Below are positions 1 to 8,707 of a stretch of DNA of 37,919 bases, in pieces. The notes below the pieces were generated by a model, which had not been told where the DNA came from, did no database searches, and saw nothing but the letters and a program-made list of their open reading frames with translations. This stretch comes from an uncultured marine group I thaumarchaeote (GTDB lineage Archaea > Thermoproteota > Nitrososphaeria > Nitrososphaerales > Nitrosopumilaceae). The translations under genes and the position numbers were made by a program. Numbering within the stretch: position 1 is the stretch's first letter; each line of letters begins with the position of its first letter. The stretch spans positions 1 through 37,919 of the forward strand of contig CACLIK010000007.1 in assembly GCA_902606965.1 (NCBI GenBank), given 5' to 3'.

Positions 1-97
1 CAAAGCCCTGTTTTTGCATCGTTTTTACAGCAAGGGTACTATCTAATCCTCCAGAAAGCAAAGCAACAACTTTCTTTTTCTCTTCCTTTTCTGCCAT
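1..97 (-). CDS. PP-loop ATP pyrophosphatase family protein (N-terminus only, runs off window)
   Basis: Reverse translation from the ATG at 97: MAEKEEKKKVVALLSGGLDSTLAVKTMQKQGF; SGGLDS is the PP-loop signature. Family within the superfamily cannot be resolved from 32 aa. Confidence 0.75.
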   Translation of the reverse strand, partial: MAEKEEKKKVVALLSGGLDSTLAVKTMQKQGF

Positions 98-169
98 TAT
101 AGTTACAGAATGATATGGATATACAAACTTTGCAACATACATAAATTCACAAAAACATCTTTTTGAACA

Positions 170-1231
170 ATGAAAACACGTAGAAAAAGACTTGAAAAAT
201 ATTGTAATGCCATTAACTGTGATACTCTTGTCACTTTCGAGCCTGAGAATCTCTTCTATCTAACCGGTTTTTGGGGTGAGGCAATTGGTGTTTTGGAAAA
301 GGGTGGAAAAACCACAATTATTGCTCCAGAGCTAGAGGCGCAGAGGGCGAAAGAAGATTCAGTAAATTGTAACGTTGTAATCTCACAAAGAGGTGGTCTT
401 GTATCTTCATTGGCATCTACCATAAAGAAGAAAAAAATCTGCACAGATTGCCAAAATTATTCTATAATGCAATCACTGAAAAAATCGATTCCTAAGATAA
501 AACAATCTTCTGCTCCTTTTTACAATGCACGTATAATCAAGGATTCCGAAGAAATTCGTGTCTTGAAAAAGACATCTTCTATAATAGATGAAATGTTTGA
601 GCTTTGCACGCAAACCATACAGAAAGGTAGGAGGGAGTCAGAACTCCAAACAATCTTGATGTCATTTGCAAACGCAAATGATCTCTTTGACACTGGATAT
701 CGCTCAACGTTAAACCCATTGATAATTGCTAGCGGTTCAAACTCATCACTTCCACATGCACAAGTTACTAAGAGAAAATTTGCAGATGGCGATATGATTA
801 CAGTCGATTTGACCTTACGATACAAGGGATATGTTTCAGACGCAACTAGGACATTTGGATTAGGTTCGATCTCTAAGGAAGCAATTACAGTTTATGAAAT
901 TGTAAAAGAATCACAAAAGGCTGGACTAAAAGCTGTCAGACCTGGGAAAACCTGCGCATCGGTAGATGATGCATGCAGGAAAATCATAGAGGAACATAGC
1001 TATGGACCACATTTCATTCATTCAACCGGTCATGGTATAGGATTGGATGTCCATGAAAGTCCTAACATTTCTGCCAAAAACAAAGAAAAGCTGAAAAAAG
1101 ATATGGCGATTACGGTAGAACCTGGCATCTACATACCAAAAAAATTCGGCGTTCGTATTGAGGACTCGCTAATAGTCAAGGACAGAGCAGCTGTGATGCA
1201 TAAGTTTACGAAAGATTTGATTGTGATTTAA
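170..1231 (+). CDS. Xaa-Pro aminopeptidase / M24 family metallopeptidase
   Basis: 353 aa ORF with creatinase-type N-domain and M24 metal-ligand motifs (TVDLTLRYKGYVSDATRTF, HSTGHGIGLDVHE, TVEPGIY, GVRIEDSLIV). Confidence 0.93.
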   Translation: MKTRRKRLEKYCNAINCDTLVTFEPENLFYLTGFWGEAIGVLEKGGKTTIIAPELEAQRAKEDSVNCNVVISQRGGLVSSLASTIKKKKICTDCQNYSIMQSLKKSIPKIKQSSAPFYNARIIKDSEEIRVLKKTSSIIDEMFELCTQTIQKGRRESELQTILMSFANANDLFDTGYRSTLNPLIIASGSNSSLPHAQVTKRKFADGDMITVDLTLRYKGYVSDATRTFGLGSISKEAITVYEIVKESQKAGLKAVRPGKTCASVDDACRKIIEEHSYGPHFIHSTGHGIGLDVHESPNISAKNKEKLKKDMAITVEPGIYIPKKFGVRIEDSLIVKDRAAVMHKFTKDLIVI

Positions 1232-1235
1232 AAAA

Positions 1236-1625
1236 TTAATAGGTTTTAGTGCCGTTTCCATTCTTATTTTCCCAAGAAGCAAATCCACCCTCAAGGTTTA
1301 CTATATCAACTTTCAATTCAGACTTTACTAGCTCTTCAGCAGCAAGGTCTCCCCTATATCCAAAAGAACAGTACGTACAAATTTTCTTGCCTAGAGATTT
1401 TTCTACATCTACTTGTTTTGTGAGAACTAAAAATAGACGATGTCTTTCGTCAGGACTAAACTCATCCTTTTCCGTCTTTCTTACTTTTCTGATTAATTGT
1501 CCTAATGGCAAATGAATAGAATCATCAATATTGCCACCAAGTAATTCTTCTTGTTCTCGTACATCTATCAAAATATATTGTTCACGATTTTTTTTCAACT
1601 CGTCAGCATTGATGGTTTTCGCCAT
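1236..1625 (-). CDS. Rhodanese-like domain protein
   Basis: YILIDVREQEE...HLPLGQL... and active-site loop CSFGYRGD (CxxGxR). Confidence 0.9.
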   Translation of the reverse strand: MAKTINADELKKNREQYILIDVREQEELLGGNIDDSIHLPLGQLIRKVRKTEKDEFSPDERHRLFLVLTKQVDVEKSLGKKICTYCSFGYRGDLAAEELVKSELKVDIVNLEGGFASWENKNGNGTKTY

Positions 1626-1814
1626 TTTTGATTTGGTTTTGGCAGGGAATTTAAGCTATACACATTCAGTCACGTAAAAAACTAGTACAGGTATCAAAGC
1701 AAACATGAAATTAAATACTCTGTTGTTCAGTGGATCGATCTGACTCAACAAACTCGTGACATAAGAAAAGCGTTTGGACAGTTCTCATCCAGTAAGACGC
1801 AGGTATGTAACACA

Positions 1815-2222
1815 TTGAAACCTATAGAGATTGAGTTTGATGCACAAGAAGATGTTCTTGAGGCAACACAATCAATTGATTTTGACAAGGGAGATGTTAT
1901 AATTAAAAAATCAGGAATCTATCTTGTAATTGCAGGACCACAGATTGCAAAACTAAGAGGAGCAAGAAATCGTTGGATTGATTTTTGGCTAAGAGTGAAT
2001 AACGTAGATCTTCCCAACTCTAATGTTAGACGTGTGTTGACAGACTCTCAAGAAAAAGATGTTATACCAATCAATGCTGTTTGTCCATTAAACCGTGGTG
2101 ACACATTGAACATTATGATGGCTGCTGAAACTGAAGGTGAAGGTATTGGCATAGAAGCAATGCAACCTGACGGCGAACCAACTATTCCATCCATAATACT
2201 AACACTTGTCCAATTAGATTAG
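1815..2222 (+). CDS. C1q/TNF-like jelly-roll hypothetical protein (true start may be further upstream)
   Basis: 135 aa: GDVIIKKSGIYLVIAGPQ...IDFWLRVNNVDLPNSNVRR...LNRGDTLNIMMA...IPSIILTLVQLD resembles C1q/TNF-like beta-sandwich proteins. The frame is open back to 1686. Confidence 0.65.
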   Translation: MKPIEIEFDAQEDVLEATQSIDFDKGDVIIKKSGIYLVIAGPQIAKLRGARNRWIDFWLRVNNVDLPNSNVRRVLTDSQEKDVIPINAVCPLNRGDTLNIMMAAETEGEGIGIEAMQPDGEPTIPSIILTLVQLD

Positions 2223-2235
2223 GACGTTGTTCTAA

Positions 2236-3027
2236 TTGTCTTCTAATTCAAAGAAAAAACAAATACACAAAAGTTTACTTACAAAAACATTATTGGTTTT
2301 TTTCATATTTGTTTCATCTACATTTTTCATCCATATGTCATTTGGTGCTACGGGAGAAAGAGATGCGAGCTGTCATGTTTTAGAAATTAGTGAGCATTGT
2401 GATCTCTCAGGCATTGGGCATCTAGTTTACGGTGATCTAGTTGTAGGCGGTGTTCTAGCACTTTTTTTCCATCATCTTGCACACAAAAATCAAGTTAGAA
2501 TAGATAAGATCATCAGTTCAAATGAAGAGCACAGACTAAAAAGAAAAGACTTTGCTGTATTTCATCTTAAATCCCAAGTTACTGCAATGCTATTCAATTT
2601 AGGCCGAATTAAGAAGACAGCACAGTTTCACAACGACGCAATCAAATTAGAATATCATCCGCTTACACTGGAAGAAAAGGAGAGAACTTGGAAAATACGT
2701 ACCTTAACTGAAAGAATGAAGTTTGAGCAGGAAAAGCTTGGACGATTGCTCGATGTTGTTAGAAGTACATTGGTAGGTGCTCAAGACGTTTTGGAACCTG
2801 AAGTGGTTATGCAGACAGATGGAGTAATTACGTTTGTTGGAGAGATGACAATTGAGGAGCAACCAGACGAAACAATGGAATTTCTGAAATATTCAGTTTC
2901 TAAGCAGAAGGTTTTGTACCTTTTAGAGAAACTAAAATCTTATTCGACTGTAACACATACATTCAAAAAAATGGAGGAAGATATTGAGGACGAGCTCAAT
3001 GTTTCAGCGTATCCTGATGCACGCTAG
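2236..3027 (+). CDS. Hypothetical protein with N-terminal hydrophobic segments
   Basis: 263 aa ORF, TTG start, N-terminal signal/TM (LLVFFIFVSSTFFIHMSFGA) plus a second hydrophobic stretch, then a charged helical domain. Confidence 0.75.
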   Translation: MSSNSKKKQIHKSLLTKTLLVFFIFVSSTFFIHMSFGATGERDASCHVLEISEHCDLSGIGHLVYGDLVVGGVLALFFHHLAHKNQVRIDKIISSNEEHRLKRKDFAVFHLKSQVTAMLFNLGRIKKTAQFHNDAIKLEYHPLTLEEKERTWKIRTLTERMKFEQEKLGRLLDVVRSTLVGAQDVLEPEVVMQTDGVITFVGEMTIEEQPDETMEFLKYSVSKQKVLYLLEKLKSYSTVTHTFKKMEEDIEDELNVSAYPDAR

Positions 3028-4754
3028 TCGCCTTCTCCACGAGCCAAGTCACCAATTCCAAATTCATCAACAACTTGTTTGCGTTTACCTTCATGTTCTG
3101 CAATTTCGTTCTCTTCCCGCTTTTCATCTCCTTGGTAAACTGTTCTAATTGGCCATGGAATTCTGATATCATATTTTTTAAATTCTTCGTACATTATTAG
3201 CCGCATTGTACTTTTCATTTTGAATTGTGATCCATATGATCTAACATAGACCCAAACTGAAAAATCAAGAGATGAGTCGTTGAATTTGTTAAATCTGACT
3301 GTGGGTTGTTCTATATCAACATGAATGTCCTTATCACACCCGCAGCTTGGTTTGTTTTGATCAAGATACGGACAGCGTTTTTGTACAGCAAGATGATTTC
3401 CTTTTGAATCTTTTACTTCAACAAGTGCTCGACTTCCTATTTTTACTAGAATTGACGCAACCTGTTTTGGATCATTAAGATATGATACACCAACATCAAC
3501 TATAGATGGAACAAACTCAATTTCCTTTGTATAATTAATTATCTCTGCGGTAACTAACTGTCGCGTTGGGATAATTGCAAGTGATTCATTAAGCGCTTCT
3601 CTGACGTATGTAACTCTTGGAGTTATCCTGTGCACAATTCCATTATAACCACTTGCTAACTGAATCCGATCTCCTTCACTAAACACCTTGTCTTTTCTAA
3701 TTAGAATATATGCAAAATAATTTTCCAATGTTTCTTTTAATGCTAAACCAACTCCCAATGCTAAACCACCAGTTGCTGTAGCCAAAACAAAAAGGTCAAC
3801 TCCCCACCATCCAACTACACCTATGACAGTTCCAACAAAAACTCCTATAGGAATAATTTGCTTAGCTGATTTGGGAACGCGTTCTTCTTGTAATGATGCA
3901 TGACCTGATGGTTTTGAAGCAGGAATTATTGGATCATATGCTTGTTGTCGTTTAACTTCTCTCCATGTATCAATGGGATAGATTTCTTGTGGTTTTGTTC
4001 CAGGTATAAGTTTTCTACCCGTTGCATTATTACCTGTTACACAATCAGAAAAGTATTTGTGATATTTCTTTCTCTCTGCACTTTTCCATTCTCCAAATGG
4101 ATCATCAACTAATTTTTGATAACTTCCTATTGGTACACCCTTAGTGGTTCGATAGTTTTCTAAAAAATTTATACCTTCTTTTGTTTGCAGATTCTTTTCA
4201 AACTCATCCTTTGGTATATCCTCAGGAAGAATTTTTGGTGGAACCCATTTGAATAATTTATGGAATAGATCATCATCATCATCGGGAAAACCCTTTAGCT
4301 CTTTCCAATTTTCAAAATCTTCTTTTTCAAGTGTTATTTTTTCTCGCTTGTTCAACGCGATTGGTATTAGATGAGATATAGTGTATCCAATAACAAGTAT
4401 GTTAATTGTGTTTAAGATCTTTGCAAATGTTTGATTCGGAGTAAGCTCATCATTTGTTATTGTAACCTGTTCATCAAACAACTCAAAAATTTGTATGTAT
4501 CCATTTACTGAAGAAACTAATCCAATTGCGAAAAAAGCTAGCATCGCAGTGCGGGCAAATCTCGATATGTGTGGACGGGTATAACTAAACTTTTGAGTTT
4601 CTATCCATTGTGAAAATTTACGATATCCAACAGATATAATTATCAAACCAACAACAAGTACTGCTAATGCAATCTGTAGTGAAACTGAAGACATCAATAG
4701 CTGTGAAACAGTTTCAAACTGTCCTGCAGAAAATTCACTAAGCTCCTCTACCAT
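3024..4754 (-). CDS. MscS-family mechanosensitive ion channel protein
   Basis: 576 aa; TM segments and the MscS core GLALGVGLALKETLENYFAYILIRKDKVFSEGDRIQLASGYNGIVHRITPRVTYVREALNESLAIIPTRQL. Confidence 0.9.
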   Translation of the reverse strand: MVEELSEFSAGQFETVSQLLMSSVSLQIALAVLVVGLIIISVGYRKFSQWIETQKFSYTRPHISRFARTAMLAFFAIGLVSSVNGYIQIFELFDEQVTITNDELTPNQTFAKILNTINILVIGYTISHLIPIALNKREKITLEKEDFENWKELKGFPDDDDDLFHKLFKWVPPKILPEDIPKDEFEKNLQTKEGINFLENYRTTKGVPIGSYQKLVDDPFGEWKSAERKKYHKYFSDCVTGNNATGRKLIPGTKPQEIYPIDTWREVKRQQAYDPIIPASKPSGHASLQEERVPKSAKQIIPIGVFVGTVIGVVGWWGVDLFVLATATGGLALGVGLALKETLENYFAYILIRKDKVFSEGDRIQLASGYNGIVHRITPRVTYVREALNESLAIIPTRQLVTAEIINYTKEIEFVPSIVDVGVSYLNDPKQVASILVKIGSRALVEVKDSKGNHLAVQKRCPYLDQNKPSCGCDKDIHVDIEQPTVRFNKFNDSSLDFSVWVYVRSYGSQFKMKSTMRLIMYEEFKKYDIRIPWPIRTVYQGDEKREENEIAEHEGKRKQVVDEFGIGDLARGEGD

Positions 4755-4836
4755 TTCCCCTATTCACTAATGAAAAACTAGGCTAAATCTCAGAGTTATA
4801 CCAATCAGTCAGTAGTTATTTAAGCACCAATCAAAA

Positions 4837-4850
4837 TTTTTTATAAATTT
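4837..4850 (+). promoter_or_regulatory. Putative archaeal TATA box upstream of the KamA-like gene
   Basis: ttttttataaattt about 80-90 nt upstream of the 4931 start codon. Confidence 0.45.
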
Positions 4851-4930
4851 ACACGCCTAGAAAACAAAAATTCGTGCCTATTTTGCCATTTTTTGCCAAG
4901 ATTTAACAATGGTATGTGATAAAATAAGTA

Positions 4931-6280
4931 ATGACAGAACAGCAAACGCTTTGGTCAGTAAACGAAACCACATCGATTAAATCTTATACTTTAACAAATT
5001 TTCGCAACATTCCAGAAATTGAGCAAATGTCAGAAGAATCCAAGTTTGAGATGGAAGTTGTTGGAAACGTACTTCCTTTCAAGACGAATAATTATGTCGT
5101 TGAACAACTTATCGATTGGAGTAATGTTCCAAAAGATCCTATGTTTGTTTTAACATTTCCTCAAAAAGGGATGTTAATTCCTGAACATTATGATAAGATG
5201 GCAGCCATTCTGAAGAGTGGGGCTGACAAAAAAGAAATACAAAGAGTTGCAAATGATATCCGCTTAAAATTAAATCCACATCCGGCTGGTCAGATGGAAC
5301 TGAACGTTCCACAGCTAAAGGATGGCACAAAACTTTACGGAATGCAGCACAAATATGATGAAACCTGTCTCTTCTTTCCAAGTCAGAGTCAAACATGTCA
5401 TGCTTACTGTAGCTTCTGTTTCCGATGGCCACAGTTTGTTGGTATGGATGAAATGAAATTTGCGATGAGAGAAGGTGAACAATTAGTACAATATCTGAAA
5501 GAGCATCCAGAAATATCAGATGTTTTGTTTACCGGCGGGGATCCTATGATTATGAAGGCTAGCATGTTTTCTGTTTATATTGACGCTTTACTTGATGCAA
5601 AATTACCTAATCTTAAGACAATTAGAATTGGAACCAAAGCTGTTTCTTATTGGCCTTACAAATTTTTAACTGATTCAGATGCCACTGAAACCCTGAAAAA
5701 TTTTGAAAAAATAGTAAAAAGTGGAACGCATCTGGCCATAATGGCTCATTTTAATCACCTAACTGAGCTCTCGACGGATCCAATAAAGGAGGCAATCAAA
5801 CGCATAAGAAATACTGGAGCCCAGATTAGAACACAATCACCACTTTTGGCTCACATAAATGATGATGCAGACATGTGGGCAAAGATGTGGCAAAAGCAAG
5901 TTTCCTTGGGCTGTATACCATACTACATGTTCGTTGTCCGGGATACAGGAGCTCAGCATTATTTTGGCGTACCTTTAGTTAAGGCAGAAAAGATCTTTAG
6001 ATCTGCATTTAGAAAAGTTAGTGGTTTGGCAAGAACTGTTAGGGGACCAAGTATGTCCGCTACTCCAGGCAAAGTACACGTTCTTGGCGTGTCGGAAATT
6101 AATGGGCAGAAAGTGATGGCATTACAACTATTACAAGGAAGAGAATCAGCGTGGGTTGGTGTGCCATTTTTTGCAAAATATGATGAAAGTGCTATATGGC
6201 TTGATGATTTAGAACCTGCCTTTGGCGAAAAATTCTTCTTTGAAGATGAGCTTAAAACAAAATACACAAAAACTGCCTAA
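4931..6280 (+). CDS. KamA family (lysine 2,3-aminomutase-like) radical SAM protein
   Basis: 449 aa; CHAYCSFCFRW (Cx3Cx2C), DVLFTGGDPMIM, RIGTKAVSYWP, SATPGKVHVLG in the PLP-lysine region. Confidence 0.88.
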   Translation: MTEQQTLWSVNETTSIKSYTLTNFRNIPEIEQMSEESKFEMEVVGNVLPFKTNNYVVEQLIDWSNVPKDPMFVLTFPQKGMLIPEHYDKMAAILKSGADKKEIQRVANDIRLKLNPHPAGQMELNVPQLKDGTKLYGMQHKYDETCLFFPSQSQTCHAYCSFCFRWPQFVGMDEMKFAMREGEQLVQYLKEHPEISDVLFTGGDPMIMKASMFSVYIDALLDAKLPNLKTIRIGTKAVSYWPYKFLTDSDATETLKNFEKIVKSGTHLAIMAHFNHLTELSTDPIKEAIKRIRNTGAQIRTQSPLLAHINDDADMWAKMWQKQVSLGCIPYYMFVVRDTGAQHYFGVPLVKAEKIFRSAFRKVSGLARTVRGPSMSATPGKVHVLGVSEINGQKVMALQLLQGRESAWVGVPFFAKYDESAIWLDDLEPAFGEKFFFEDELKTKYTKTA

Positions 6281-7696
6281 CTAGACTACTATAATTCCTT
6301 CTTGTATTAGATATTGAATTCCTTGAACAAATGTAGAATCATCAATTTGATCTGTAGCCCACCAACCTGCATTATTTTTAATCCATGCTGGAATTGATGT
6401 TTGTTCAACACCAATTCGGTCTACAATTACAGGGAAAACTGCATCAGCCAAATCACTGCCATTGAGGTCTTCAAACTGCAGAGTAATTACTCCTGTGACA
6501 TCATCTGGAACATCAAATTCTATCATGCTTTGTACAACATCATTACTAATACCACTTGATTGGAAAATGCGTTCATCATCATGTAATATAGTAAAATCAT
6601 GACCAACAGAAACCTGCCTATCTAACAAGAATGCATCAAAAATTTCGAAGAAAAACACAACTGTTGAACCAGATTCTATACTTTGAGGTGCCCAGCTTAG
6701 ATTTATCTTGAATTGGGCATTTTCGGTCATTGTAGTAAGCGGCAAACTATCTCCAGATGGCATTATAGAAAAATCCATTTTGTTAGGAAATCCATCTATT
6801 GCTTTTGATATTTTTAGAAGATCATTTTGGTTCAAAACCAGATGAACAAGCCTGTTTTGTGGTGAAAAATCATCAATTGTCAAAACATTTTCCTGTACTT
6901 GTAATCCATTTACATTTGCTGAAAAGCTTTCTATCATTAAATCACCAAATGTTTTTGGAATTATAATCTCCTGATGCATAGTAGAAGTTACTAGAATATT
7001 TTCTTCGGACCAATCAAACGGCATGGAATAAGTGATCATTTTTTTATTTTGATCATAAGTAAAATCATCATTAATCAGATCATAATACGTTATAATACCA
7101 AGCTCCTGCTGACCAAAATTTATGTCATTAATACTGTAAGATGTTTTGTCCAAAAATGAAATCCCTACATCATAATCCAGTGGAGGAGAAAGCACATTTG
7201 AGTAATTATCTCCTGTTGTTATAATTACCTTAAATTCATACAATCCTCCAGAACTGAATGCATTACCTTTCACATTAACAACTTCACCACTATCAAACAA
7301 CGAGCCAAAAAAATCAGAACCCGACTCCTCGACTGTGATCTGATCAGACTCTGTTGTATGTAGTTTTAAAATAAACGTGCCATCATCCCTTTGTTCTGTT
7401 ACATCAAACAGCACTTCATTTTGTTTAGTTAGCATAACGAAATATGTAACATTCTCTACGTTAATGCCAGTATCAGTCTCAAATAACGAGAATACAATTT
7501 CTTTTGTATATTCGTCCGGCCAAGTGTCAGATGATATCTCAAGCGAAACTAATTTCGAGCCAAGCATTTCTGGCGGCATGATTTCATATCCTAACCCATG
7601 ACCATATGATTCTGCAATGGAAGAAAATGACAGTATACAGGCGATCAAACCAAAACAGAAAACCCATCCAATTTTCACATCAAAACGCATGGACAT
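6281..7696 (-). CDS. Secreted/surface hypothetical protein with C-terminal thaumarchaeal WIKNNAxWW motif
   Basis: Signal peptide-like N-terminus; beta-rich ectodomain; C-terminus IPAWIKNNAGWWATDQIDDSTFVQGIQYLIQEGIIVV. Confidence 0.8.
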   Translation of the reverse strand: MSMRFDVKIGWVFCFGLIACILSFSSIAESYGHGLGYEIMPPEMLGSKLVSLEISSDTWPDEYTKEIVFSLFETDTGINVENVTYFVMLTKQNEVLFDVTEQRDDGTFILKLHTTESDQITVEESGSDFFGSLFDSGEVVNVKGNAFSSGGLYEFKVIITTGDNYSNVLSPPLDYDVGISFLDKTSYSINDINFGQQELGIITYYDLINDDFTYDQNKKMITYSMPFDWSEENILVTSTMHQEIIIPKTFGDLMIESFSANVNGLQVQENVLTIDDFSPQNRLVHLVLNQNDLLKISKAIDGFPNKMDFSIMPSGDSLPLTTMTENAQFKINLSWAPQSIESGSTVVFFFEIFDAFLLDRQVSVGHDFTILHDDERIFQSSGISNDVVQSMIEFDVPDDVTGVITLQFEDLNGSDLADAVFPVIVDRIGVEQTSIPAWIKNNAGWWATDQIDDSTFVQGIQYLIQEGIIVV

Positions 7697-7713
7697 TACT
7701 ATCAGCCATCAAA

Positions 7714-7729
7714 TCTCTATAAATAGAGA
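7714..7729. promoter_or_regulatory. Palindromic TATA element between divergent genes
   Basis: TCTCTAT-AA-ATAGAGA, perfect 7-bp inverted repeat ~20-30 bp upstream of the minus-strand ATG at 7696. Confidence 0.55.
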
Positions 7730-7789
7730 CCGAAGCTTTTAGTACATGGTTTATAAAGACTATCGAAATTAGATCGGGGAAGTGAAAAC

Positions 7790-8701
7790 ATGGTAAAAAC
7801 CTCGAAAGCAAATTTGAAAGAGAAATGTCCTAGATGTGTCAAAGGCACACTGGTAACCGATCATGAATCCGGAGAAATGTTCTGCTCAAAATGTGGTTTC
7901 GTATTATCCGAAAAACTGCAGGAAGCTGGACCAGAATGGAGATCATTCACTCAGGATGAACATGGCGACAGAGCTAGAGCTGGCGCACCTACATCACTGA
8001 CAATGCATGATATGGGTCTTGCAACGATCATTAATCCTACAAACAAGGATGCATCTGGCAAACCCCTAACCACTACAATGAAAAGTACCATCGAGAGACT
8101 GAGAACTTGGGATAGTAGAAGCCAAGTTCATGAACCAGTAGATCGAAACTTTAGGCAGGCATTTAGCGAACTAAACAGACTGAAAGACAAACTCGCTATA
8201 TCCGACGCAGTGATAGAAAAAGCTGCATACATTTACAGAAAAGCATTGGATAAAGGTCTAGTTAGAGGAAGATCAATTTCTGCATTAATGGCATCAGCAT
8301 TATACGCTGCTTGTAGAGATACAGAAACTCCAAGAAACCTTAAGGATGTAGAACACGCTGCAAACATAAAACGAAAAGACATTGCAAGATGTTACAGACT
8401 TCTTATCAAAGAACTGGATCTAAAAATGCCGGTTACAGACTCTATTCAGTGTGTAGCACGAATAGCAAGCAAGATAGGCATACAGGAAAAAACAAAAAGA
8501 CATGCAATTAAGGTACTAAAAACTGCGCAAGAAAATGAAATATCTGCAGGAAAGGATCCTATGGGTCTAGCAGCAGCCGCATTATACCTAGCATGCGTAA
8601 AAAATGGTGAAGATAAGACACAAAGGGACATTGCAGAAGCGGCAAATGTTACCGAAGTAACTATCAGAAATCGCTACAAGGGATTAAAAGATTCCACATA
8701 A
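7790..8701 (+). CDS. tfb: Transcription initiation factor TFB (TFIIB)
   Basis: N-terminal zinc ribbon CPRCVKGTLVTDHESGEMFCSKCG, B-finger (EWRSFTQDEHGDRARAG) and two cyclin folds. Confidence 0.97.
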   Translation: MVKTSKANLKEKCPRCVKGTLVTDHESGEMFCSKCGFVLSEKLQEAGPEWRSFTQDEHGDRARAGAPTSLTMHDMGLATIINPTNKDASGKPLTTTMKSTIERLRTWDSRSQVHEPVDRNFRQAFSELNRLKDKLAISDAVIEKAAYIYRKALDKGLVRGRSISALMASALYAACRDTETPRNLKDVEHAANIKRKDIARCYRLLIKELDLKMPVTDSIQCVARIASKIGIQEKTKRHAIKVLKTAQENEISAGKDPMGLAAAALYLACVKNGEDKTQRDIAEAANVTEVTIRNRYKGLKDST

Positions 8702-8707
8702 TTTTTT

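Noticed and set aside
256-825. Antisense ORFs at 256-444 and 520-825 (-)
   Set aside because: Fully inside the M24 peptidase gene on the opposite strand, no recognisable domain; shadow ORFs.
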